Of a stretch of 9,232 nucleotides of DNA, positions 1-6,537 are shown piece after piece. The DNA lies in assembly GCA_025355115.1 (NCBI GenBank), contig JANXLO010000161.1:1-9232 (forward strand), read 5' to 3'. Both the position numbers and the translations under genes were made by a program. Numbering within the stretch: position 1 is the first letter of the stretch; the number at the start of each line of letters is the position of its first letter. Source of the stretch: Chthonomonadaceae bacterium (GTDB taxonomy: Bacteria > Armatimonadota > Chthonomonadetes > Chthonomonadales > Chthonomonadaceae). The notes under the pieces were generated by a model. That model was not told the origin of the DNA. It ran no database searches and worked only from the letters and a program-made list of their open reading frames with translations.

Positions 1-744
1 GTTGAGCAGGTCGCGCCCAAAGCTCCTGCGGAGCTCAAGCCACCTGTAGTCGTCACTGACCCCGTGAAGCTGGGACGTGATTACACTGCCATCTCACAGG
101 AAGCACTGAGCCTGCGCCCGGAGATTTTGGAGGGGGATGCAAACATAGCTGCTGCCCGTAGGGGCATCCAGATCGCTCGCCGCAGCACCCTCCCCTCACT
201 GGGCGTCTCCGCTGGCTACAACTATACGCCCGATGCGGGCGGCTTCTCCCCAAAGACCACGTCAGGCCAGGCACTCCTATCCCTTAGTTTCCCACTCTTC
301 GAGGGCGGCCTAGCCCGTGCGCGTGAGAAGGAGGCTCGAGCCGATGTCGCCATAGCGGAGACGAACCGACGACAGTCGAGCGATCTCGTAGTACTTGAGG
401 TGAGGCAGACTTATCTCAACCTGATGCAGTCGCAGGACAGAGTAGCAGTCGCAAACCGCGCGCTCGCTCAGGCGAGGGAGGCATATCGGCTGGCGAGAGT
501 GCGCTTCGATGCTGGAGTCTCACAGGCGCAGGGGGTCTCACCTCTGCTTGAGCTCAGCGATGCACAAAACGCGCTGACGCTGGCGGAGAACAATCAAGTC
601 AATGCCCTCTACGACTACAACAATAACAGGGCCAGACTCGACAAGGCCATTGGGCGGTATGCCTTCGTCGCGAACGGCCCCGGCTACAGCGCACCTCCCT
701 CTCCCAAAACTCTCGGCAAAACCGGCAAAGGAGTCCCTAAATGA
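1..744 (+). CDS. TolC-family outer membrane efflux protein, C-terminal half (5' end outside window)
   Basis: The reading frame is open from base 1 and ends with TGA at 742-744, so 247 residues of a longer protein are visible. A GTG at 64 is in frame but lies mid-domain and is not the start. Family members usually have about 420-500 residues built from two outer-membrane-efflux (OEP) repeats; this is the second repeat. Visible hallmarks are ALSLRPEI followed by a long helix, the beta-strand segment LPSLGVSAGYNY, the strand plus turn LSFPLFEGG, the long helices around VRQTYLNLMQSQ, and the final LYDYNNNRARLDKAIGRY, matching the usual 'DYNxAxxxLxxAxG' ending. Such proteins form a trimeric channel across the outer membrane and periplasm and expel drugs, metabolites or proteins with an inner-membrane pump. 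The adaptor gene overlaps its stop codon, which supports a joint complex. The substrate cannot be read from sequence. Confidence 0.93.
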   Translation, partial: VEQVAPKAPAELKPPVVVTDPVKLGRDYTAISQEALSLRPEILEGDANIAAARRGIQIARRSTLPSLGVSAGYNYTPDAGGFSPKTTSGQALLSLSFPLFEGGLARAREKEARADVAIAETNRRQSSDLVVLEVRQTYLNLMQSQDRVAVANRALAQAREAYRLARVRFDAGVSQAQGVSPLLELSDAQNALTLAENNQVNALYDYNNNRARLDKAIGRYAFVANGPGYSAPPSPKTLGKTGKGVPK

Positions 745-2339
745 CAAGGAATAGAAGCGGCAGTCGTCCGGTACGTCGCCTTTCACTCAGCATCGTTCTC
801 GCCTGCTCCTGCAGCCTTATCGTGACCGCGGGCTGCGGCAAGAAGCCCGAGGCCCCTCCCACGGACGCTCCCGGAGCGAAGCCCGCCTCACTGCAGACGA
901 CCGCTATACAGGTGAGTGTAACGCCAGTCAAGATTCAGTCCGTCTCCGATGTCGCGGAGGTTACCGGCGCCCTCGCAGCCCTGAACGATGTCACCGTCGG
1001 CGTCAAGATTTCAGGAAAAATGGCGGAGGTCTACTTCCGTGAAGGGGATGTGGTGCGAGCCGGCCAGATCGTGGCGCAACAGGATACAGCGGATCTTCAG
1101 GCGCAGCTCGAGCTTCAGAGAGCCAATCTGCTGTCGGCTCAAACGAAGCTCTCACAGTCTCGGGTCGCACTGACGGACGCAGAGACCAACCTTAAGCTGA
1201 CGCAGGAGCAGGTGGAGTCTTCGATCAAGACCGCTCAGGCGGGAGAGAGTTCCGCAAGCCAACAGCTCGCCATCATAAAGCAGGGAGCGCGACTCCAGGA
1301 ACGGAAACAGGCTGAGGAGAGTGTGCAGAGTGCGAAGGCAGACGTGGACTCCGCCCTTGCAGACAGGGACAGGGCTCGGAAAGATCTGAAGCGCTACCAG
1401 TCTCTCGCGCGACAGGGCGCCATCGCGCCCCAGCAGCTGGATCAGGCACAGTCTGTATCGGACTCCGCGGACGCCCGCTACCTGGCAGTTCAGTCGAGGC
1501 TTAACTCCGCGACCCAGAGCCTGAGCCTCATTCAGGAGGGCAATCGTCCGGAGGACATCCGCCGGGCGGAGTTCTCTCTCGAGCAGGCGAAACAGGCGCG
1601 TCTTACTGCACTGTCGAATCGCAACCAGATCAGCCTACGCCGTGCAGATGTAGAGAACGCCCGCATCGGCATACTGTCCGCCAAGGCAGGGATCGAACAG
1701 TCGCAGGCCTCGGTAAGACTGGCCCAGCAGGCGCTTCAGGACGCCTCGATAAAGTCCCCCATCGACGGCATCGTCGCCGAGCGCAAGGTGGAACGTGGAG
1801 CACAAGTCGCCGTTGCCAAACCGGATGTGATGCGGATCGTCTCCTTAAACAATATCTATTTCGATGCCCAATTGACGGAGGCTCAGTTCTCCGAAGTGAG
1901 AGTTGGACAGTCCGTGGCAGTGACGGTGGATGCCCGGCCTAACAAGACTTTCCAGGGCACTGTCGCGAAAATCTTTCCTGTCGCCTCCGCTCAGGCGAGA
2001 AGCTTCACTGTGCGGATCACACTTCAGAACATGGGGAGTCTGCTGCGCCCTCAGATGTTCGCCCGAGGCAGAATTGTGCTTGCGACTCATCCCAACGCGC
2101 TGGTAGTGCCGCGAGATGCGGTTCTAGACTCCAACGGCAGCAGCGGTAGAGTGTATGTGGTGAAGGATGGAAAAGCGGTGGAGCGGAAAATTCAGACTGG
2201 CATAAGCTCAGTTCAGCTTGTGGAGGTCAAGTCCGGCGTGGAGCAGGGTGAGGAGGTCATCACCTCTGGCCAGGGACAGATACAGCCCGGGGACAAAGTC
2301 AAAGTCCTTAAAGCCGCGAATGTTGCCGGACTTCCATAG
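741..2339 (+). CDS. Efflux pump periplasmic adaptor lipoprotein (HlyD/RND membrane fusion protein family)
   Basis: This 532-residue protein joins an inner-membrane pump to the TolC-like channel. The ATG at 741 overlaps the upstream stop as ATGA and follows AAAGGAG (727-733) by 7 nt, so translational coupling is likely. A signal peptide with an Arg-rich start and hydrophobic residues 14-29 ends in a lipobox-like T-A-G-C, predicting lipidation at Cys32. Order of parts: lipoyl half-motif around 84-116 (SGKMAEVYFREGDVVRAGQIV), coiled-coil hairpin about 117-335, second lipoyl half 337-367 (IKSPIDGIVAERKVERGAQV), beta-barrel about 372-447, membrane-proximal domain about 450-525 (ALVVPRDAVL, GVEQGEEVITSGQGQIQPGD). 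The probable hairpin turn is LARQGAIAPQQLDQA near 222-236, the region that docks with TolC in this family. Length exceeds the usual 370-420 residues because the hairpin arms are about 100 residues each. An RND or ABC partner is possible; neither is in the window, and hairpin downstream suggests the operon ends here. Confidence 0.95.
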   Translation: MTRNRSGSRPVRRLSLSIVLACSCSLIVTAGCGKKPEAPPTDAPGAKPASLQTTAIQVSVTPVKIQSVSDVAEVTGALAALNDVTVGVKISGKMAEVYFREGDVVRAGQIVAQQDTADLQAQLELQRANLLSAQTKLSQSRVALTDAETNLKLTQEQVESSIKTAQAGESSASQQLAIIKQGARLQERKQAEESVQSAKADVDSALADRDRARKDLKRYQSLARQGAIAPQQLDQAQSVSDSADARYLAVQSRLNSATQSLSLIQEGNRPEDIRRAEFSLEQAKQARLTALSNRNQISLRRADVENARIGILSAKAGIEQSQASVRLAQQALQDASIKSPIDGIVAERKVERGAQVAVAKPDVMRIVSLNNIYFDAQLTEAQFSEVRVGQSVAVTVDARPNKTFQGTVAKIFPVASAQARSFTVRITLQNMGSLLRPQMFARGRIVLATHPNALVVPRDAVLDSNGSSGRVYVVKDGKAVERKIQTGISSVQLVEVKSGVEQGEEVITSGQGQIQPGDKVKVLKAANVAGLP

Positions 2340-2358
2340 CCAGCAAACGGGGGAAAGT

Positions 2359-2394
2359 CCAGCCCGGCCCTTTGAGTCCAGAGGGCCGGGCTGG
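2359..2394. terminator. GC-rich hairpin after the efflux operon
   Basis: A perfect 13-bp inverted repeat (CCAGCCCGGCCCT at 2359-2371, AGGGCCGGGCTGG at 2382-2394) encloses a 10-nt loop, 19 nt after the adaptor stop. It lies between two convergent genes, as terminators do. No good T-tract follows on either strand (CGAAGTCTTTAAA on +), so it may act with the adjacent second hairpin, as an RNA 3'-end stabiliser, or both. Confidence 0.65.
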
Positions 2395-2404
2395 CGAAGT
2401 CTTT

Positions 2405-2445
2405 AAATTGCTGCCATCACTTCTCCAAAGTGATGGCGGCAATTT
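2405..2445. terminator. Bidirectional terminator hairpin overlapping the 3' end of the giant gene
   Basis: An 18-bp stem with one mismatch (arms 2405-2422 and 2428-2445, loop CTCCA) begins 10 nt after the previous hairpin. On the + strand the mismatch is a U-G pair and the stem ends in TTTT; on the - strand the stem ends in AATTTAAAG. One arm carries the last codons of the minus-strand gene and the stop codon (TGA, complement of 2417-2419) lies in the other arm. Both properties fit a shared terminator for convergent genes. Confidence 0.7.
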
Positions 2446-5400
2446 TCACTTCTGGGACGAGAGGCATCTGGATTGCAGACAGCTTGCGGGGGTCACGGAT
2501 TTTGATTACGTAGTGGTAAAGAGCCACGGCGCCTGCCGCCGTTCCCGCACGCTCATGGTGCCACGGGGCAAGGACTGCAATTTCGTCCTTATTCTCACCC
2601 GGATGATCCCAGGGACTGACTGAGAGGGAATATAGATCCTCGGAGGTGCCGGTCGGCTCCTCGAATATGAGCTTCAGATTAACCTGTTTATCGAGATGAT
2701 CGCTGGCTGCTAGGATATGCAGGTAATGGCAGAAACCTGCGGATTTGCCGAGCTCCACCCTCTGCCCTCGGCAGGAGATCATGTTTTTGGCCGTCCCGTC
2801 CTTGGGGCCCCAGCGGAACCCGATTCTGCGAGGCGATTCGGGCCCGGTGCGGTCGGACGCGAGCCACATGCTGCCTGGCATTACTGGCATATCTGGATAA
2901 GGCGGCAGGAGACTTGCCGGGAACGAGTGGCCCTGTCCATCGAAATTTCCGGTAGCGGCACTTTTAGCATCCGACGCGCCGATGATGTTATAAGCTTTGG
3001 TGAGGTCGGTGAATATCTGCTTATCCCCGATTACCTGGATGGGGCGCACAATGCTGTCGGCTGTGCGAGTTCCAGCGGTCGTGCTCGCCCAGGTATCGCC
3101 GAACTTGACGTCCCAGACCATCCAGTAGTTGCCATCTCCGGGCGGCGCGGTGACCCAGGCGATCATATCCTTGACTCTTCCGCCCGGCGTCACATCCTCG
3201 CCAAGAGGCGTCGTCTCGTTCTCGAAGAAGTACTCCGTCCCATCCTGATAGTACCAGTGGGTGCCGACCCTTACCTGATCTTTGCGCCAGGTCTGTGTGC
3301 CGACGTTCTGGATGCTAATCCGAACTGGCAGGCGTTTGCCTCCCGGCAGCATCGCTGGCGTGATATCCTGAGTGAAATGCACGCCGAAGTCGAAATCGAC
3401 GAGCGACACCGGCTGGGGAGCGAAGCTTGTCCCTCGTGTGCTATCTTCAGCAGCCAGTGCGGCAATGACGCCCTGCGCCCCTGCGCCAGGCGCGACCTCC
3501 CACCGAACCTCGTATCCAGCGCCTGATTCAGGCTCAGGAAGCGCGACCCCCTGCACGTCTCCGACGGACAGAATGAACCGCACTTTGACGATCTCCCCTG
3601 GCTGCACATCACGATCGATCACAGCACTCGCATCAGGCGTTGCGAGAGGGGTCTCAGTGCGGCCGTTCGGAATTTCGCGTGTCGAGTAGAGCCGTGCTCC
3701 AATTCGAACGCTGTCCGCCTTCCTCCAGATAGCCGTACCGTCATTGCGCAGTGCGGCGTTCACCTCGTACAGGCCGCCGTTTTCGAGGATAGGAGGCAGG
3801 TCGGAGCTCATCAGGCTGGCTGCCCATGCGCTTGCCTCAGCGATCTGCCCAATGTGGATCGGCAGGTCGATCGAAGACCCGGGAACCGACGGCCATGCCG
3901 CCATTGCCCAATTCTTGTCCAGCAAGACATGCGCTATCTCAAGTGTATAGTCGCCCGTCGCTATAGCCGCGTTCTTGCTGCCAGCCGTCAGAGTAAGCTC
4001 GGCAGTTATATTCTGGCCCGCGAGGACGATGTGATTGAAAGGCACGGTCTCCCCCGCGGTGACACGGCCATTTTTATCGCGCCAACGATAGGCAAGCCCG
4101 ACGGCGGGGAGCTTCACGCCGCCCCATCCTTCCAAGCCCGCGTTTTGAATCCGCAGCTGTACAGCAGTCCTGGAGCCGGGAGCGAGGGAGGACGGCACGT
4201 CGTGGGACAGCAGGCGAATGTTCTGCTTTGAAGCGCCCGCGAACATGCGGCTCAGAAAGAGAGTGGTGTCGGCGAGACTAAAGCCCGCCTCCAGCGAGGG
4301 AGTTATCTCTCTGCCGTTGGTGTAATCGTTCCAGCCATCGAGAAATATCCAGTCAGGTGACTTGTTGACGGCTGCGGTCCAGAGCGTGCGATAGGCATCC
4401 GAATCGCGTCTTGCCGGGAGCGTGCTGTCCGCGAACGTGAGGCGCTCCGAATAGCCTGCGCTTACGGTGGCGATCTTGAGCCACCCAGTCGCCTGCGGCG
4501 CAGCTTCCTTCGCTCTGCTGTCGGCGAAAAAGCCCTCAAGATTCGCTTTCCCGTCGAACCCCTTCGCCCCGACAATGAGCAGATCACAGCCCGGGAAGTC
4601 CGCGGCAAAGCGGCCCCGCAGTGCGGGAGCAAGTGCAGCGTCCAACTCCTTGAAGGCAGAGTCGCTGGAGAGAAAAACCGGATAAGCGAGTCTGCCGCCA
4701 TTAGCTGCATTAAGAGGGATTCCGCACCTGAACTGTGCGGGAATACGGCGATAGTAGTCGCGTATCATTCCATAGAGCGCGTTGAACGCGGCAGGCTCGT
4801 GCAGATTTGGGCGATCGCCGAGTGCCTCTATGAGGCTGTCTGTGTCGAGATATAGCCCGATCTGTGGATAGTCCTGGCCGGAATCCCTCATGGATTGGAG
4901 CGCAGCGACGAGCACATTCAGGCCTTTGTCTGCATAGAACTGTCGTTCCCTGGGCGACCCGCGATAGACGGGCAGAAGGACATCGACGCCCTCACGACGC
5001 GCCTCAGCCAACTGCTTGCGGTGCCAGTCGGCTCGGTCGAAGCTGAACCACGGGCCGCTGCCTTCAAGCGGATGGTGCGCAAGCAGAGAGCTGTTGTCCG
5101 CGCGGGATACCTGGGCGGCAGAGACGGACTTTCGCGGGTCGCCCTGATAGTGATATTCGTAGGTAGCGAGCACCAGAGGTGTCACCTTCTGGGACTGCAG
5201 AGGAGCCAGCGAAGCGACTACGGGGGAGCGAGAAATGGGAACCGCAGGACGGGAGGGCCGTGGAATGAACTCCAGTCGATTTCGGGCTGCGAGCGTCGAT
5301 TCCAGGGCGGCTTTGCCTGTTCGGGCGGTCGCCAGCTCCCCGAACTCGAAGAGCGAGAGGCCATTCCACTCGCCGGGGGTGAGTTCGCCGTTCAGCTCAG

Positions 5401-6199
5401 GCTTGTTGTTGACAGGAATCCGTGGAACTGTGAGTAGAGTTCCTGCTGTCGGCGCGGCACCTTCGCTCAGCACGATCTCGTTCCACAGCGACGGCTTTTC
5501 TATATCTCCTGAGCCCTTGACGCCAGAAGCGAGACTCTGGATTGGCGGGCTTCCCGCCGACTTGCTCTGCGCAACGACGTTGAAGCCGAGCCGGACGCCC
5601 GGCTTCGGCTGGACACCCAGGTCGAGCCACGGGATGGCGAGCTCCACTGTATAGCCGGGCGCGAAGGAGTTGTCCTTGCGCGGAATACCTCGCTGTTGCA
5701 CTTCATATTTGAAGATTTTACCGAGGACGGTGTCGTTCTGCTTTTTCTGCTCGAGAGGATCGTCCTTGTACTTTTCAGCGATCGCTTTCAGCAGTTCGCC
5801 CGGCTCCTTGATGTCGTTGAACAGTGGCTTGGCGTCTGCCCCTGAATAGAGCTGCGCGCCATGCGCTGCGCTGACTGCAACTGTAACCGTTCTCGCCGTA
5901 CGTGAGAGCTCCTTGTGACCGTTGTCAGTCTCGATCGAGACAATCACTGCGTCGTCTTCAAGGGGGTGAGAGAAAGCTTCGGTATTGTTTCCGACGATGT
6001 TTGGCTTGTTCACCTGAAGGGCTATGTAGAGAAATTCCGAGTCCCATCCGGTATAGCCTACTATGCGGTTCGTTGTCTCGATGGCAGAAGCCCCAGCGGC
6101 TGGCTTCGCGCCGCCGGGGGAGCGTGTCTGTGCGGCAGACGGACTTGCCATCCTCAACAGCGCCACGGAGGTCGCAAGCGCAAGGGCGGACTTGACCAT
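2417..6199 (-). CDS. Giant secreted modular protein: CBM9-like, GH99/GH71-like barrel, three NBR1-type Ig domains, C-terminal beta-sandwich
   Basis: This 1260-residue protein starts at ATG (complement of 6197-6199) preceded by AAAGGAG about 6 nt away. A signal peptide is visible at about 1-23 (hydrophobic ALALATSVALL, A-Q cleavage site). About 40-250 resembles a CBM9-like carbohydrate-binding fold (SEFLYIALQV, YTVELAIPWLDLGVQPKPG, LGFNVVAQ). Residues 259-287 look like the beginning of another such fold (NKPELNGELTPGEWNG). About 335-655 resembles the TIM-barrel of GH99/WbsX-like or GH71-like proteins (LATYEYHY, HPLEGSGPWFSFD, REGVDVLLPVY, and the terminal motif DGWNDYTNGREITPS at 621-635). Three Ig-like modules of the NBR1 type follow, each with an 'xNxGxxxW' core at 685-692, 818-825 and 964-971. 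The C-terminal module (about 1060-1260) opens with YNIIGAS and GNFDGQGHSFPASLLPP, as in accessory beta-sandwiches of secreted glycosidases. I infer an exported polysaccharide-binding or -processing protein. The substrate is unknown and catalysis uncertain, because the usual glutamates of the WNE-EG motif are D and N here. It is transcribed alone and divergently from the helical-repeat gene. Confidence 0.9.
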   Translation of the reverse strand: MVKSALALATSVALLRMASPSAAQTRSPGGAKPAAGASAIETTNRIVGYTGWDSEFLYIALQVNKPNIVGNNTEAFSHPLEDDAVIVSIETDNGHKELSRTARTVTVAVSAAHGAQLYSGADAKPLFNDIKEPGELLKAIAEKYKDDPLEQKKQNDTVLGKIFKYEVQQRGIPRKDNSFAPGYTVELAIPWLDLGVQPKPGVRLGFNVVAQSKSAGSPPIQSLASGVKGSGDIEKPSLWNEIVLSEGAAPTAGTLLTVPRIPVNNKPELNGELTPGEWNGLSLFEFGELATARTGKAALESTLAARNRLEFIPRPSRPAVPISRSPVVASLAPLQSQKVTPLVLATYEYHYQGDPRKSVSAAQVSRADNSSLLAHHPLEGSGPWFSFDRADWHRKQLAEARREGVDVLLPVYRGSPRERQFYADKGLNVLVAALQSMRDSGQDYPQIGLYLDTDSLIEALGDRPNLHEPAAFNALYGMIRDYYRRIPAQFRCGIPLNAANGGRLAYPVFLSSDSAFKELDAALAPALRGRFAADFPGCDLLIVGAKGFDGKANLEGFFADSRAKEAAPQATGWLKIATVSAGYSERLTFADSTLPARRDSDAYRTLWTAAVNKSPDWIFLDGWNDYTNGREITPSLEAGFSLADTTLFLSRMFAGASKQNIRLLSHDVPSSLAPGSRTAVQLRIQNAGLEGWGGVKLPAVGLAYRWRDKNGRVTAGETVPFNHIVLAGQNITAELTLTAGSKNAAIATGDYTLEIAHVLLDKNWAMAAWPSVPGSSIDLPIHIGQIAEASAWAASLMSSDLPPILENGGLYEVNAALRNDGTAIWRKADSVRIGARLYSTREIPNGRTETPLATPDASAVIDRDVQPGEIVKVRFILSVGDVQGVALPEPESGAGYEVRWEVAPGAGAQGVIAALAAEDSTRGTSFAPQPVSLVDFDFGVHFTQDITPAMLPGGKRLPVRISIQNVGTQTWRKDQVRVGTHWYYQDGTEYFFENETTPLGEDVTPGGRVKDMIAWVTAPPGDGNYWMVWDVKFGDTWASTTAGTRTADSIVRPIQVIGDKQIFTDLTKAYNIIGASDAKSAATGNFDGQGHSFPASLLPPYPDMPVMPGSMWLASDRTGPESPRRIGFRWGPKDGTAKNMISCRGQRVELGKSAGFCHYLHILAASDHLDKQVNLKLIFEEPTGTSEDLYSLSVSPWDHPGENKDEIAVLAPWHHERAGTAAGAVALYHYVIKIRDPRKLSAIQMPLVPEVKIAAITLEK

Positions 6200-6318
6200 A
6201 TCAATCTCCTTTAAGGTGTATCCGTCGTCTGCTCCGACGCGGTTGGCTGTGGAACTGCGCGGGGAATCGCAAGATGCTCATGAATTCTACGGGCTAAGAA
6301 TCTGCGCTACTTTCGGGG

Positions 6319-6347
6319 ATAGTACCCTGCAAACCGCGGAGTGTCAA
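6319..6347 (-). promoter_or_regulatory. Sigma70-type promoter of the giant secreted-protein gene
   Basis: On the minus strand a perfect TTGACA -35 box (complement of 6342-6347) is followed after exactly 17 bp by TACTAT (complement of 6319-6324), a 4/6 match to TATAAT that keeps the key second A and final T. Expected transcription start is near 6312, giving a leader of about 110 nt before the ATG at 6199. Confidence 0.65.
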
Positions 6348-6370
6348 GAATAGCAGTTCAGCGTGCTTCC

Positions 6371-6397
6371 CACTTTGACGCTGCGCAAGTCAAAGTG
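6371..6397. repeat. Perfect 9-bp inverted repeat, operator-like
   Basis: CACTTTGAC (6371-6379) and GTCAAAGTG (6389-6397) are exact reverse complements separated by 9 nt, with no T-tract on either side. The arm-to-arm distance of 18 bp between arm starts is close to two helical turns, which suits a dimeric DNA-binding protein. It lies between divergent genes, about 70 bp upstream of the predicted minus-strand transcription start and just before the plus-strand frame opens. It could also form a short hairpin in RNA. Confidence 0.5.
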
Positions 6398-6537
6398 TCG
6401 CGCTGAAAATGGGTGGAAAGGAAATGAATGTAACATCGGAGGGGAGCAATCGACAAACTTCCAGTGCGATCAGGCGCCCTCATAGCCCCCAAGAATGCCC
6501 TGGTCTCTCCTGTGAATCAGGAAAGGCTTCTCTGTTT

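Larger units (their letters stand above)
6200..6537. other. Divergent intergenic region between the giant gene and the helical-repeat gene
   Basis: From the minus-strand start it holds, in order, the giant gene's ribosome site (6206-6212), a roughly 110-nt leader, its promoter (6319-6347), a perfect inverted repeat (6371-6397), and 130-odd bases before the preferred start of the plus-strand gene. That last part is open in the frame of the plus-strand gene from 6409 but does not read like protein. I find no convincing plus-strand promoter, though one must exist if the downstream gene is transcribed independently. Confidence 0.6.

Noticed and set aside
64..744. GTG at 64 as the start of the TolC-like gene
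   Set aside because: The frame is open to the window edge and the 21 codons before it read as the normal linker between the two OEP repeats; half an OEP protein would not form the channel.
2717..3526. Long open frame (269 codons) on the + strand inside the giant gene
   Set aside because: It lies wholly antisense to a well-supported coding region, has no ribosome site or recognisable domain, and its translation is Arg/Pro/Gly-rich as expected of a GC-rich shadow frame.
4895..5437. Open frame of 180 codons on the + strand opposite the barrel-coding region
   Set aside because: Antisense shadow of the giant gene; the product is rich in R, G and S and shows no domain.
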